64,000 nt of DNA from an uncultured Pseudomonadales bacterium (GCA_958295875.1 OY282379.1:2480001-2544000), one strand, 5' to 3'; numbered from the stretch's first letter, positions 42,564 through 52,888 are shown. Made by a program: numbers and translations. Notes: a model not told the origin generated them from the letters alone.

Positions 42564-42671
42564 AGACATGGCATGGACGGCCCCCGCTGCGCGTTCACAG
42601 CCTGTGCCACGCCTTTGCATGAACTGTGGGCCATGCATTAGCCTTGCCGTTTGCGGTTGGCGAGAAACTCG

Positions 42672-43856
42672 ATGGCGGAGCGTGCGGCATTCGTCTGGGA
42701 CGATCCCTTCCTGTTGGAAGAGCAACTCAGCGAAGAGGAGCGTCTAGCGCGGGACGCCGTCCGCGCCTATGCGCAAGAGCGGCTCATGCCTCGCGCCCTC
42801 GAAGCGAACCGGCGCGAGCGGTTCGACCGCGACATCATGAACGAGATGGGCGAACTGGGCCTGCTCGGCGCCACGCTGCCGCCCAAGTATGGCTGCGCCG
42901 GCGCTTCCTATGTCGTCTACGGCCTGATGGCGCGGGAGGTCGAGCGGGTGGACAGCGGCTACCGCTCTGCCATGAGCGTGCAGTCTTCGCTGGTGATGCA
43001 TCCCATCCACGCCTACGGCACCGACGCGCAGCGTGAACGCTATCTGCCGAAGCTCGCAACCGGGGAGTGGGTCGGCTGCTTCGGCCTGACAGAGCCAGAC
43101 CACGGGTCAGACCCTGGCGGCATGGCGTCCCGCGCTGTGCGCGATGGCGACGAGTTCGTGTTGAACGGCGCCAAAACGTGGATTACCAACGCGCCCATCG
43201 CCGATGTCGCGTTGGTGTGGGCGAAGCTCGATGGCGACATCCGCGGTTTCCTCGTCGAGCGCCCCACGCCCGGCTTCAGCACGCCCCGCATCGAGGGCAA
43301 GATGAGCATGCGCGCCTCCACCACCGGCCAAATCGCCATGAACGATGTGCGCATCCCTGCGGACAACCTGTTGCCGGGCGCGCGCGGCTTGGGTGGCCCG
43401 TTCGGCTGCTTGAACCGCGCCCGCTATGGCATCGCTTGGGGCGCGATGGGCGCCGCCGAGTTCTGCTGGCATGCGGCGCGCCAGTACGTTTTGGACCGCA
43501 AGCAGTTCGGCCGTCCCCTCGCGGCGAACCAACTGGTGCAGAAGAAGCTCGCAGACATGCAAACGGAAATCGCGCTGGGGCTGCAGGGCTGCCTGCGCAT
43601 GGGGCGCCTGATGGACGCCGGCCGCCTGCCGGTGGAGAGCATCTCGCTGATGAAGCGCAACAACTGCGGCAAGGCGCTGGAAGTGGCCCGCGTGGCGCGG
43701 GACATGCACGGCGGCAACGGCATCTCAGACGAGTACCACGTCATCCGCCACCTGATGAACTTGGAAACCGTCAACACCTACGAGGGCACCCACGACATCC
43801 ACGCCCTGATATTGGGCCGCGCGCAAACCGGGCTGCAGGCGTTCACCGGCGCTTGA
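42672..43856 (+). CDS. gcdH: Glutaryl-CoA dehydrogenase
   Basis: A 394-residue acyl-CoA dehydrogenase that converts glutaryl-CoA to crotonyl-CoA and CO2 in lysine/tryptophan breakdown. The GCDH-specific arginine segment is [14 protein letters not shown]; the flavin motif is [14 protein letters not shown], substrate loop [16 protein letters not shown], and catalytic Glu lies in [19 protein letters not shown] 42672 fits the family N-terminus. Confidence 0.94.
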   Translation: MAERAAFVWDDPFLLEEQLSEEERLARDAVRAYAQERLMPRALEANRRERFDRDIMNEMGELGLLGATLPPKYGCAGASYVVYGLMAREVERVDSGYRSAMSVQSSLVMHPIHAYGTDAQRERYLPKLATGEWVGCFGLTEPDHGSDPGGMASRAVRDGDEFVLNGAKTWITNAPIADVALVWAKLDGDIRGFLVERPTPGFSTPRIEGKMSMRASTTGQIAMNDVRIPADNLLPGARGLGGPFGCLNRARYGIAWGAMGAAEFCWHAARQYVLDRKQFGRPLAANQLVQKKLADMQTEIALGLQGCLRMGRLMDAGRLPVESISLMKRNNCGKALEVARVARDMHGGNGISDEYHVIRHLMNLETVNTYEGTHDIHALILGRAQTGLQAFTGA

Positions 43857-44049
43857 CGCCAAGCGGTGGCCGCGCCGCCGCGCCCTCCACGCTGCTCGCG
43901 CCCTCCACCGGCAAGCCGAGCGGCTGATATCGGGCCAATATCAGAACGTGGAGATATTCCGCAGCGCGCTGCCCGCGCCTTCCTTCCCCCTAGCCCCACA
44001 CTTAAGGTTGCCAAGCATGCAACGCACAAAACTTGGGGGGACCAAAGAC

Positions 44050-44790
44050 GTGATTCGCATACTCATCGCGGACGACCATGAGTTGTTCCGCATAGGGCTG
44101 GCGCGGGTATTGGCCGACGTCGGCACGTTCGAAGTGGTGGCAGACGCCGAGACTGGCGAGCAGGCCGTGGACATCTGCCGGGACATGCTGCCGCATGTGG
44201 TGCTCATGGATTTGGCCATGCCGGGCATCGGCGGCTTTGAGGCGACGCGGCGCATCGTCCGCCTGGCGGGGGATACCCGCGTCGTCGTGCTCACCGCCCG
44301 CCGGGAAGAGCCGTATCCGTCGCAGGCGCTCAAGGCCGGCGCGTGCGGCTATGTCACCAAGACGTCAGGCGTCTCGGAGCTGGTGAAGGCGGTGCGCCAG
44401 GCTTGCGAAGGGCAGCGCTTCGTCAGCGCGGACGTGGCGCAGCAACTCGCGCTGCGCTCGTTCGAGCCAACGGCGCAGTGCCCGTTCGAGTTGCTTTCGA
44501 GCCGCGAAATGCAGGTGACGCTCATGGTCGTCAACTGCCATCGGGTGCAGGACATCTCTGCCAATCTGCACTTGAGCCCGAAAACCGTCAACAGCTACCG
44601 CTACCGCATTTTCGAAAAGTTGAATGTATCGAGCGACGTGGAGCTTGCGCTCCTAGCCGTGAAGCACGGCATGATCGCCACCAATGCGCCGGCCGTCCCG
44701 ATCGCGCTGGCACCGCTGCCGCCACTGCCCCCGCTGCCCGCGCCAGTGGTGCTGCCGGCGCCCGCGGCCGTGGCGCTCAGCGAGGCCTAA
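44050..44790 (+). CDS. gacA: GacA/UvrY-like response regulator
   Basis: A 246-residue NarL-type regulator. Receiver domain MIRILIADDHELFRIG with Asp54-type phosphosite in VVLMDLAMPG, then K in VTKTSG. C-terminal LuxR HTH: SREMQVTLMVVNCHRVQDISANLHLSPKTVNSYRYRIFEKL. The position before uvrC and pgsA matches the uvrY/gacA locus of other gammaproteobacteria. The C-terminus has a 30-residue Pro/Ala-rich extension. GTG 44050 gives the standard start; ATG 44017 is possible. Confidence 0.88.
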   Translation: MIRILIADDHELFRIGLARVLADVGTFEVVADAETGEQAVDICRDMLPHVVLMDLAMPGIGGFEATRRIVRLAGDTRVVVLTARREEPYPSQALKAGACGYVTKTSGVSELVKAVRQACEGQRFVSADVAQQLALRSFEPTAQCPFELLSSREMQVTLMVVNCHRVQDISANLHLSPKTVNSYRYRIFEKLNVSSDVELALLAVKHGMIATNAPAVPIALAPLPPLPPLPAPVVLPAPAAVALSEA

Positions 44791-44884
44791 CCGCTGGTTC
44801 AAGGGGTGAACCGCGCGGCCCGCCGCCCAATCCAAGTCTAGGCTGGCGTTGCCTCCGTGATGAACGCCGCCGTATATTTCGGGG

Positions 44885-46711
44885 ATGGCGCTCCCCGAGC
44901 GGTTCGACCCCGAGCCAGTCCTCGCCTCGCTCACCCGGAAGCCCGGCGTGTATCGCATGATCGACGCCGACGGCGACGTGCTCTATGTGGGCAAGGCGCG
45001 CAACTTGCGGGCGCGCGTCACGTCCTACTTCCGCGCCTCTGGCCTCACCGCCAAGACCATGGCCTTGGTGGCGCGCATCCACGCCATCGACGTCACCGTC
45101 ACGCGCAGCGAAACCGAGGCGCTGCTGTTGGAACAGAGCCTCGTCAAGGCCGAACGGCCGCCTTACAACGTGGTGTTGCGGGATGACAAGTCCTACCCCT
45201 ACATCCATCTGACGGAGCACGACTTTCCGCGTCTGGCGTTCCACCGCGGCGCCCGCGACAAGGCCGGCCGCTACTTTGGCCCCTTCCCCAGCGCCTACGC
45301 CGTGCGCGACAGCCTGAACCTGCTGCAGCGGCTGTTCCGCATCCGCTCCTGCGAAGACAGCTTCTTCCGCAACCGCTCGCGGCCTTGCCTGCAGCATCAG
45401 ATCCGGCGTTGCACCGCGCCCTGCGTGGGCCTCATCAAGCCGGAGCAGTACGCCGAAGACGTGCGCCTCGCGGTGATGTTCCTCGAAGGCTCCAGCGCCG
45501 CCGTGCTGCGGGAGTTCGGGCGCAAGATGGAGGCTGCGGCTGAAGACCTGCAGTTCGAGCGGGCGGCGCGTTACCGAGACCAGATCAGCCACCTGCAGCG
45601 CGTGCAGGAGAGCCAATACGTGCATGGCGCCGGCGGCGATGTGGACACGTTCGGCGTGGCAACGGCGGCCGGCCACGCCTGCGTGCAGGGGCTGTTCGTG
45701 CGCGATGGGCGGATGCTTGGCCAGCGCGCTTGGTTCCCGAAGAACGAACTGGACGCGCCGGCCCCCGAGCTGCTGTCCGCCTTTCTGTCGCAGTATTACT
45801 TCGGCAGCGTCAAGCGGGAGCTGCCGCGTCGCGTCGTCGCCGCGGTGTCGGCGGCGGAGCGCGCGCTGTTGGCAGAAGCCTTGGGCGAGCAGGCGGGACG
45901 CCGCGTCAAGGTGTCTGCCGGCGCCAAGGGGCGCTCCGCGCGCTGGCGCGAAATGGCCACGGAAAACGCCGAGCTGGCGCTCGCCTCGTACGCGGCGTCG
46001 CGGCGCAACGTGTTCGCGCGGTTCGTCGATCTCCAAGAAGCGTTGGGCTTGGAGGACGTGCCGCAGCGCATCGAGTGCTTCGACGTGAGCCACACGGGCG
46101 GCGACGAGACCGTGGCGTCGTGCGTCGTCTTCGACATGAACGGCCCGTTGAAGTCTGACTATCGGCGCTTCAACGTGGAAGGGGTGGCTGCGGGGGACGA
46201 TTTCGCCGCCATGGAACAGACGCTCCGGCGCCGCTACCGGCGGCTCAAGCAGGGCGAAGCGCCGTTCCCGGATGTGCTGGTGGTGGATGGCGGCCAAGGC
46301 CAACTTGCCCGCGCCACGCAAGTGCTCGATGCGCTGCAGGTTGAAGGCGCCTGCGTGGTCGGCATCGCCAAGGGGCCGTCGCGCAAGCCCGGCTTGGAGA
46401 GAGTGCTCATCGCCGGCCAAGGCGAGGTGGCGCTGCCGCCGGCCGGCGGCGCCATGCACTTGCTGCAACAGGTGCGCGACGAAGCGCATCGCTTCGCCAT
46501 CACCGGGCATCGGGGCCGCCGCGGCAAGCGCCCGCGCCGCTCGGAGTTGGATGGCATTCCCGGCGTGGGGCCGAAGCGCAAGCGCGAGCTGCTCGCCCAC
46601 TTTGGCTCCGTGGCGTCCATCAAGGGCGCGAGCGCGGAAGAGATCGCCAAGGCACCCGGCGTCAGCCGCACCTTGGCGGAAGCGGTTTACGGGGCCCTGC
46701 ATCCGGCCTAA
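44885..46711 (+). CDS. uvrC: Excinuclease ABC subunit C
   Basis: A 608-residue nucleotide-excision-repair nuclease. GIY-YIG N-terminal nuclease (KPGVYRMIDADGDVLYVGKARNL), UvrB-binding middle (FEEAARYRDQI-type helix: LQFERAARYRDQISHLQ), EndoV-like C-terminal nuclease with VDGGQGQ and DISH, and two helix-hairpin-helix motifs ending the protein (IPGVGPKRKRELL). It lies 95 bases after the gacA-like gene. Confidence 0.97.
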   Translation: MALPERFDPEPVLASLTRKPGVYRMIDADGDVLYVGKARNLRARVTSYFRASGLTAKTMALVARIHAIDVTVTRSETEALLLEQSLVKAERPPYNVVLRDDKSYPYIHLTEHDFPRLAFHRGARDKAGRYFGPFPSAYAVRDSLNLLQRLFRIRSCEDSFFRNRSRPCLQHQIRRCTAPCVGLIKPEQYAEDVRLAVMFLEGSSAAVLREFGRKMEAAAEDLQFERAARYRDQISHLQRVQESQYVHGAGGDVDTFGVATAAGHACVQGLFVRDGRMLGQRAWFPKNELDAPAPELLSAFLSQYYFGSVKRELPRRVVAAVSAAERALLAEALGEQAGRRVKVSAGAKGRSARWREMATENAELALASYAASRRNVFARFVDLQEALGLEDVPQRIECFDVSHTGGDETVASCVVFDMNGPLKSDYRRFNVEGVAAGDDFAAMEQTLRRRYRRLKQGEAPFPDVLVVDGGQGQLARATQVLDALQVEGACVVGIAKGPSRKPGLERVLIAGQGEVALPPAGGAMHLLQQVRDEAHRFAITGHRGRRGKRPRRSELDGIPGVGPKRKRELLAHFGSVASIKGASAEEIAKAPGVSRTLAEAVYGALHPA

Positions 46712-46756
46712 TGCTGGTTGGCCGCCGCGCTACAATCGGTTGCGCGGAACCGGACG

Positions 46757-47323
46757 ATGCCGTTTAACCTCCCGAACATCCTCACGGCGGCGCGCATCGG
46801 CCTCATTCCGGTGTTTGCGGTGGTCTATGTCACGACGGATGAGTGGTACTCGCTGGCTGCCGTGCTGTTCGCCTTGGCCGCCTTCACGGATTGGCTGGAT
46901 GGCTATCTGGCGCGCCGCCTTGGCCAAACCACGCGCTTTGGCGCGTTTTTGGACCCGGTGGCCGACAAGCTCATCGTGGTGACGGCGCTGGTCATCCTCA
47001 TCGGCAACCACGCCAACCTGTGGCTCACGCTGCCGGGCGTGGTGATCGTCGGGCGCGAGATCGTCATCTCCGCGTTGCGCGAGTGGATGGCTGAGATGCA
47101 CGGCCGCGGGCTGGTGGCGGTGTCGTGGATCGCCAAGGTGAAGACGTCCGTGCAGATGATTGCCATCGTCGTGTTGCTGGCGAATCCGCCGCAGCTAGAC
47201 CGGCCTTGGGTCATCGTCGGCTATGTGCTTTGCTATGTGGCAGCGCTGCTGACATTGGCGTCGATGGTGGCGTACCTGCGAGCGGCTTGGCCCGCGCTGC
47301 GCGACGGCTTCACGGGCGGCTAG
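46757..47323 (+). CDS. pgsA: CDP-diacylglycerol-glycerol-3-phosphate 3-phosphatidyltransferase
   Basis: A 188-residue membrane enzyme that makes phosphatidylglycerolphosphate. The CDP-OH-P motif is complete: DWLDGYLARRLGQ then FGAFLDPVADK. Six membrane helices. Standard third gene of gacA-uvrC-pgsA, followed by tRNA-Cys. Confidence 0.96.
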   Translation: MPFNLPNILTAARIGLIPVFAVVYVTTDEWYSLAAVLFALAAFTDWLDGYLARRLGQTTRFGAFLDPVADKLIVVTALVILIGNHANLWLTLPGVVIVGREIVISALREWMAEMHGRGLVAVSWIAKVKTSVQMIAIVVLLANPPQLDRPWVIVGYVLCYVAALLTLASMVAYLRAAWPALRDGFTGG

Positions 47324-47400
47324 CCGGCCACCCCCTGCGCGCCAGCGCAGCGGGTGCGCACGCTGACGTGCAAGAGTGATAGCATCGCCGCCGCGCCGGC

Positions 47401-47474
47401 GGCTGGATGGCAGAGTGGTGATGCAGCGGACTGCAAATCCGCGTACGCCGGTTCGATTCCGGCTCCAGCCTCCA
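47401..47474 (+). tRNA. tRNA-Cys (GCA)
   Basis: A 74-nt cloverleaf: acceptor GGCTGGA/TCCAGCC, anticodon arm GCGGA-CTGCAAA-TCCGC (anticodon GCA), T-arm GCCGGTTCGATTCCGGC and CCA. Downstream of pgsA, as in many gammaproteobacteria. Confidence 0.96.
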
Positions 47475-47496
47475 AACGATGCTACGGCGGCCGCGC

Positions 47497-48405
47497 CTAG
47501 CCTTCTATGTGGACGGCCACGCCCGGCTCGGCATCAAGGCGCATCAACACCTCCCGCTCCGAAGCGTTGAACGCGCCGCGTCGCTCCAGCGTGAACGTGG
47601 CGCAAGCGGCCGCGAAGCGCCCCGCCGCCGCCCCGTCGTCGCCGCGCTGGCGCCGTGCCAAGTACGCCGCGAGATAGGTGTCTCCGCAGCCGGTGGCATC
47701 GACCGGATGCTCGGTCTGCAATGCGGCGATGTGGCACAGCCCGTGCGGCCCGGCGATGACGGCGCCGCGCTCGGCCAAAGTGACGACGGCCTCGTGCGGG
47801 TGCCTGCCTAGTTGACCCGCCAAGCGCCGCGCGGCGCGCACAGGGTCTGCCTCGCCGGTCAACGCCGCGGCTTCCGCATCATCCACCTTGAGATAGCTCA
47901 CCCACTTGAGCCCCGCTGCCGCGTCGTCCCACGGCGCTTCTTTCACAAAACCCTCGTGGGCTTCCCGCACCATGCCTTGGGCGTCCAGCGCCACGATGCC
48001 CCGCGCCGCGGCGTGCTCGATGAAGCGGGTGTCCATGTCGCTCGCTAGCAGCGGCCCCAAAAGCAGGAGCGAGGCGTTCACGGTGGCCAAGTCCTCCACG
48101 GTGAACGGCGACGCGATGGCGGCGACGGCTTGCGCACGGCGGGTCATGGCCGCGTCGCGCCAGAGATTGTCGAACGTGGTGGTCGCGGGGCTTTCCCGCA
48201 CCGACACCTCGGCGCCGGCAGCGCGGAGTTCCCGCGTGAGGGCAGGGCGGTCCGCCGCCGCCATCCGCGTCGTCAAAGCCACTTGTTCGCCCAAACGCAG
48301 TAGCGTCAGCGCTCCGTAGTAGGCGGCGCCGCCTGGCTGCTCGCGCATGTCAGCGCCGCTGCGGATGCGATCCCGCGTGATGTGGCCGATGGTGTGGAAA
48401 GACAT
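47497..48405 (-). CDS. PfkB-family sugar kinase
   Basis: A 302-residue ribokinase-like kinase. The catalytic loop is DATGCGDTYLAAYL (Asp base), with an N-terminal GGAAYYGALTLLRLGE sugar-binding stretch and the adjacent VKVDDAEAAALTG. ATG 48405. Substrate uncertain; the family phosphorylates ribose, adenosine, fructose and others. Confidence 0.9.
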   Translation of the reverse strand: MSFHTIGHITRDRIRSGADMREQPGGAAYYGALTLLRLGEQVALTTRMAAADRPALTRELRAAGAEVSVRESPATTTFDNLWRDAAMTRRAQAVAAIASPFTVEDLATVNASLLLLGPLLASDMDTRFIEHAAARGIVALDAQGMVREAHEGFVKEAPWDDAAAGLKWVSYLKVDDAEAAALTGEADPVRAARRLAGQLGRHPHEAVVTLAERGAVIAGPHGLCHIAALQTEHPVDATGCGDTYLAAYLARRQRGDDGAAAGRFAAACATFTLERRGAFNASEREVLMRLDAEPGVAVHIEG

Positions 48406-48624
48406 GCCCGCAGGCCAACCTAAGTGGGGCGGGGCGTGCAGACGTGGATCATGCCGTCACTCCGGGGCGACGCCGGCGCCAACCTGCGTTGGCCTTGGGG
48501 CGCACCTTGATACCATTGGCCACGCCCGCGTGCCACGCCGCGTTGGCTGGCCACGCCGCCGCCGTCTGGCCCGTCGCCGAACGCCCGCGTGCCGCGCCTC
48601 TTGACTCAACGGAGCGCCCTGAAG
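48406..48624. repeat. Degenerate partial duplication of the CHY zinc-finger segment
   Basis: Bases 48531-48585 match 48760-48814 in the CHY gene at 49 of 55 positions. The two lie in different frames, the upstream one encoding CHAALAGHAAAVWPVAER-like residues. A local duplication that has decayed is the simplest reading. Nothing else in this gap. Confidence 0.6.
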
Positions 48625-49017
48625 TTGCGTTGGATTCATGGCATCGCCGTGCAAGGCATCGACGTGGATGCGCAAACGCGCTGCCGGCACTGGCACGGCG
48701 CCACGGACGTGGTGGCCCTCAGGATGAAGTGCTGTGGCATGTGGGTTCCATGCTTCGCCTGCCATGCCACGTTGGCGAACCACGCCGCCGCCGTCTGGCC
48801 GGTCGCCGAACGCCATGCCACCGCGGTGCTGTGTGGTGCCTGCGGCGGTCGCCTGAGCATTCGCGAGTATCTCGCCGCGCCCGCTGCCTGCCCGCGCTGC
48901 GCCGCGGCGTTCAACCCAGGCTGCGCCAAGCACCATCATCTGTATTTCGCGCTCACGCCGGCGGAACGCAGCCGCCAGCCATCCGCCACGACGACGCGGT
49001 GCCGGCCCGATGGTTGA
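48625..49017 (+). CDS. CHY-type zinc-finger protein
   Basis: A 130-residue protein with a CHY zinc finger: CRHWHG, CCGMWVPCFACHAT, CGACGGRLSI, CPRCAAAFNPGC. CHY fingers coordinate several zincs and occur in small bacterial proteins and eukaryotic RCHY1. TTG 48625, after GGAG, begins at the conserved MRWIHGI; GTG 48589 or TTG 48601 would add up to 12 residues. Its end overlaps the hydantoinase A start. Confidence 0.8.
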   Translation: MRWIHGIAVQGIDVDAQTRCRHWHGATDVVALRMKCCGMWVPCFACHATLANHAAAVWPVAERHATAVLCGACGGRLSIREYLAAPAACPRCAAAFNPGCAKHHHLYFALTPAERSRQPSATTTRCRPDG

Positions 49018-51103
49018 AACGGGCAAGCGCGTCGCCATCGACATTGGCGGCACCTTCACGGACGTGGTGCTCGATGGCGGCGGCGAGCGATTCGCCACCA
49101 AGGTGCTCACCACCCACGACGCCCCGGCGGCCGGCGCGTTGGCTGGCCTCGACGCGGTGATGCGCCTCAGCGGGTGCCGCCCGGGGGACATTGCTGTCAT
49201 CCTGCATGGCACCACGCTGGCCACCAATGCCCTCATCGAGCGGCGCGGCGCCACCTTGGCGCTCATCACCACGGCGGGGCATCGCGACGCTTTGGAGATG
49301 GCCTACGAGAACCGTTTCGAGCAATACGACGTGAACATCGACCGGCCGCCGCCGCTCGTGCCGCGGGAACGCCGTCACACCGTGCCGGAACGGTTGAACG
49401 CCGCCGGGCAGGTGCTGGTGCCGCTGGACGAGCAGGCGGTGCGCAGCCTCGTGCCAACGCTCGAAGATCAAGGCGTCACCAGCGTGGCCGTTGGCCTGCT
49501 GCACGCCTATGCGAACCCAGCGCATGAGCAACGCATCGGCGCCATTCTTGCCGAGCGCTTGCCGGATGTCTCGGTGACGCTCGCCAGTGAAGTGTGCCCC
49601 GAAATCCGCGAGTTCGACCGGCTTTCCACCGCGTGCGCCAACGCCTATGTGAAGCCGCTCATGGCGCGCTACCTGCGCCAACTGGCGGCGGACCTCGCGG
49701 CGCGGGGCTGCCGTTGCCCGTTCCTGATGATGACCTCTGGCGGCGGCTTGACAGACATCGACACCGCGGCGCGCTTCCCGATTCGCCTCGTCGAATCCGG
49801 CCCCGCCGGCGGCGCCATCCTCGCCAGCCGCGTCGCGGAGCGTTTGGGCCTCGCCAAGGCCCTCTCCTTCGACATGGGCGGCACCACGGCGAAGATCTGC
49901 CTTATCGACGACTATGCGCCGCTGTTGTCGCGCTCCTTTGAGGTGGGGCGCAGCTATCGCTTCAAGAAAGGCAGCGGCCTGCCGTTGCGCGTGCCGGTCA
50001 TCGAAATGGTGGAGATCGGCGCCGGCGGCGGCTCCATCGCCCAAGTGGACAAGCTCCGCCGCATTCAAGTCGGCCCCGCCAGCGCCGGCTCCGAACCCGG
50101 CCCGGCGTGTTATGGCCGCGGCGGTGGCCGCGCCACAGTGACGGATGCGGATGCCGTGATGGGGCGGCTGGACGCGGAGCGCTTCGCCGGCGGCGCCATG
50201 CGCCTCGACGTGGCCGCGGCGGCCACCGCCATCAAGGGCGATGTCGGCGCGTCGTTGGCGATGGATTTGCTGACCGCGGCGTTCGGCATCGGCGAGATCG
50301 TGGACGAGAACATGGCGGCCGCCGCCCGCGCCCACGCTGCGGAGTGGGGCAAGGCCCTCGCTGGGCGGGCGCTCATCGCGTACGGGGGCGCAGCACCGTT
50401 GCATGCGGCGCAACTCGCGGACAAGCTCGGCATCGACCTCATCGTCGTGCCGCCCGGTGCCGGCGTCGGCTCTGCGCTTGGCTTTCTCGCTGCGCCCGTG
50501 GCCTATGAGGTGGCGCGCAGCCGTTACATGCGTCTCGCTGCCTTCGACGCTGCCGCCATCGAAGCCGTGATGGCCGAGATGCGTGAAGAGGCGCAGGCGG
50601 TGGTGGCGTTCGCCGCTGGGGCGGCCTTCAAGGAGACGCGACGTGCCTACATGCGCTACGTCGGCCAGGGGTTCGAGATCGCCGTGGAGCTGGAGGACGG
50701 CGCCGAGGCCAGCGCGGAGGCTTTGGGCACGGCCTTCGAGGAGGCATACCGCGTCTTGTATGGCCGGGCAATCCCCGGCTTGGATGTGGAAGCCTTGAGC
50801 TGGACGCTGACGCTGAGCGCCCCGCCGCCGCCTTTGCCGGCGGGGGCGTCCGCTCCATCCGCCTCAACCCAGGCGATGCGCCTTGAGAACGCGCAGCTCT
50901 ATGACCCAACGCGCCAAGCGGTTGCGCCAGCGGAACGCCATGCGCGCGAGGCGCTGGCGCCGCAGCAATCTCTGGATGGCCCAGCGCTCATCGTCGAAGC
51001 TCAGACCACCACGGTGGTGGGCGCCGGCTTCCGCGCTGCGGTGTCCGCGCAGGGCGACATCGTGATGCGCCGCGTCGCCGCGGCAAACAGGGGGGACGCA
51101 TGA
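49010..51103 (+). CDS. Hydantoinase/oxoprolinase A-type subunit
   Basis: A 697-residue ATP-dependent amidohydrolase large subunit. IDIGGTFTDVVLD, the ATP loop HGTTLATNALIERRGA, a DRLSTACANAYVKPLM segment, SFDMGGTTAKICLID and C-terminal AYGGAAPLHAAQLA. The family hydrolyses 5-oxoproline, hydantoins, or acetone (carboxylase). Substrate cannot be decided. Overlaps the CHY gene by eight bases. Confidence 0.93.
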   Translation: MVETGKRVAIDIGGTFTDVVLDGGGERFATKVLTTHDAPAAGALAGLDAVMRLSGCRPGDIAVILHGTTLATNALIERRGATLALITTAGHRDALEMAYENRFEQYDVNIDRPPPLVPRERRHTVPERLNAAGQVLVPLDEQAVRSLVPTLEDQGVTSVAVGLLHAYANPAHEQRIGAILAERLPDVSVTLASEVCPEIREFDRLSTACANAYVKPLMARYLRQLAADLAARGCRCPFLMMTSGGGLTDIDTAARFPIRLVESGPAGGAILASRVAERLGLAKALSFDMGGTTAKICLIDDYAPLLSRSFEVGRSYRFKKGSGLPLRVPVIEMVEIGAGGGSIAQVDKLRRIQVGPASAGSEPGPACYGRGGGRATVTDADAVMGRLDAERFAGGAMRLDVAAAATAIKGDVGASLAMDLLTAAFGIGEIVDENMAAAARAHAAEWGKALAGRALIAYGGAAPLHAAQLADKLGIDLIVVPPGAGVGSALGFLAAPVAYEVARSRYMRLAAFDAAAIEAVMAEMREEAQAVVAFAAGAAFKETRRAYMRYVGQGFEIAVELEDGAEASAEALGTAFEEAYRVLYGRAIPGLDVEALSWTLTLSAPPPPLPAGASAPSASTQAMRLENAQLYDPTRQAVAPAERHAREALAPQQSLDGPALIVEAQTTTVVGAGFRAAVSAQGDIVMRRVAAANRGDA

Positions 51104-52839
51104 GCGCCGCGTCGGGCCACGCCGCCATCCAAACGCAACTCATCTGGAACCGGCTGCTCGCCATCGTCGAGGAGCAGGCGCAAACGTTGATGCGCACGGC
51201 CTTCTCGCCGGTGGTTAGGGAAGCGGGAGACCTCTCCGCCGGCGTCTTTGACGCCCGCGGCGCCATGCTCGCTCAGGCCGTCACCGGCACACCCGGCCAC
51301 GTCAACGCCATGGCCGCGGCTGTCGGCAAGTTCTTGGCGAAGTACCCGCTGCGCTCACTGGCGCCGGGCGATGTCCTGCTCACCAACGATCCATGGCACG
51401 CCACCGGCCACCTCAACGACTTCACGGTGGTGACGCCGGTGTTCCTTGGCGAGCGGGCCATCGCGCTGTTCGCCAGCACCAGCCACATCGCGGATGTGGG
51501 CGGGCGCGGCTTCGGCCCGGATGCCAACCAAGTGTTCGAGGAGGGCTTGAACATCCCCATCGGGCACTTGTTCCGCGCCGGGGCGCTCAACGAGACGCTG
51601 ATGGAAATCGTGCGCGCCAATGTCCGCGACCCGCTGGCGGCGGAGGGAGACTTGCATTCGCTGGCCGCCTGCAACGCCACCGGCGCGGGGCAGTTGCTGG
51701 CGCTCTTGGCGGATTTCGGCCTGCGCTCGTTGGACGCCGTGGGTGCCGCCATCTTGGCGAGTTCCGAACGCGCCATGCGCGAAGAGATCGCCGCCGTGCC
51801 CAACGGCATCTATCGCCAAACGATGACCGTGGATGGCTATGACGACCCCGTTGAACTCGTCTGCGCGGTGACCGTTGCGGACGCGGAGATTCAGGTGGAC
51901 TTCAACGGTTCCTCCGGCCCGTCCGCGCATGGCGTCAACGTGCCGCTCAACTACACCGAGGCCTACGCCGCCTTTGGGGTGCGCTGCGTGGTGGGCAACG
52001 ACGTGCCGAACAACGCCGGGTCGCTTGCCGCCATCCGCGTGACGGCGCCGGCCGGCAGCATCTTGAACGCGCAGCGGCCGGCGGCGGTGTCGGCGCGTCA
52101 CGCCTTGGGCCAGTTGCTGCCAGACGTGGTGCTCGGCTGCTTGGAGCAAGCGCTGCCCGGCCATGCTCCAGCGGAGGGCGCCGCCTGCATCTGGAACCCG
52201 GTGCTGCTCTCCACCACCGGTGCCCGGGCACCGTTCGTCGCGAATCCCATCTTCAACGGCGGCGCCGGTGCCCGCCCGGCCAAGGACGGCCTCTCCGCCA
52301 CCGCATTCCCCTCGGGCGTGCGCGCCACGCCGGTGGAAGTGAACGAGGCCACCGCGCCGCTAGTGATCTGGCGCAAGGAATACATCACGGATTCCGGCGG
52401 CGCCGGCGAGCGGCGCGGTGGCTTGGGCCAAATCGTGGAGATTGCCCACGCCGACGGCGAGCCATTCGAGGCGTCGAAGATGTTCGAGCGCATCCGCCAC
52501 CCCGCGCGCGGTCGGCATGGCGGCGCCGCCGGCCGCGCCGGTGAGGTGTATGTGAAGACGGCGGGCGGTGCGGGCGGCAGGACGCTCTTACGCGCGAAGG
52601 GCAAGGAAACGGTGCCGGCCGGCGGTGTGCTCGTATTCGAGACGCCGGGCGGCGGCGGCATCGGCGATCCGCGCCGCCGCGACCCAGCCGCGGTGCAGGC
52701 GGACGTGCAGGCCGGGCTGGTGTCCGCGTCCGCGGCGCGGGCGATCTACGGGCAGGACGCGGGGGTGCCAAGGCAGGACGGCGGGGTGCCGCGGCAGGGT
52801 AGAGGGGCGAAAGAGCAGGGCGTGGGAGCGAACGGGTAG
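51100..52839 (+). CDS. Hydantoinase/oxoprolinase B-type subunit
   Basis: A 579-residue partner of the previous subunit. Typical motifs: NRLLAIVEEQAQTLMRTAFSP, ESGDLSAGVFD-type sequence (EAGDLSAGVFDARG), GHLNDFTVVTPVF, and the C-terminal GGGGIGDPRRRDPAAV. ATG 51100 overlaps the upstream stop (ATGA). The last 25 residues contain a short Gln-Asp-Gly-Val repeat. Confidence 0.93.
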   Translation: MSAASGHAAIQTQLIWNRLLAIVEEQAQTLMRTAFSPVVREAGDLSAGVFDARGAMLAQAVTGTPGHVNAMAAAVGKFLAKYPLRSLAPGDVLLTNDPWHATGHLNDFTVVTPVFLGERAIALFASTSHIADVGGRGFGPDANQVFEEGLNIPIGHLFRAGALNETLMEIVRANVRDPLAAEGDLHSLAACNATGAGQLLALLADFGLRSLDAVGAAILASSERAMREEIAAVPNGIYRQTMTVDGYDDPVELVCAVTVADAEIQVDFNGSSGPSAHGVNVPLNYTEAYAAFGVRCVVGNDVPNNAGSLAAIRVTAPAGSILNAQRPAAVSARHALGQLLPDVVLGCLEQALPGHAPAEGAACIWNPVLLSTTGARAPFVANPIFNGGAGARPAKDGLSATAFPSGVRATPVEVNEATAPLVIWRKEYITDSGGAGERRGGLGQIVEIAHADGEPFEASKMFERIRHPARGRHGGAAGRAGEVYVKTAGGAGGRTLLRAKGKETVPAGGVLVFETPGGGGIGDPRRRDPAAVQADVQAGLVSASAARAIYGQDAGVPRQDGGVPRQGRGAKEQGVGANG

Positions 52840-52888
52840 AGCGGGCAGGAGAAGATCAGGGCGGCGGCCTGGCCGCTTCTCAGGGCGC

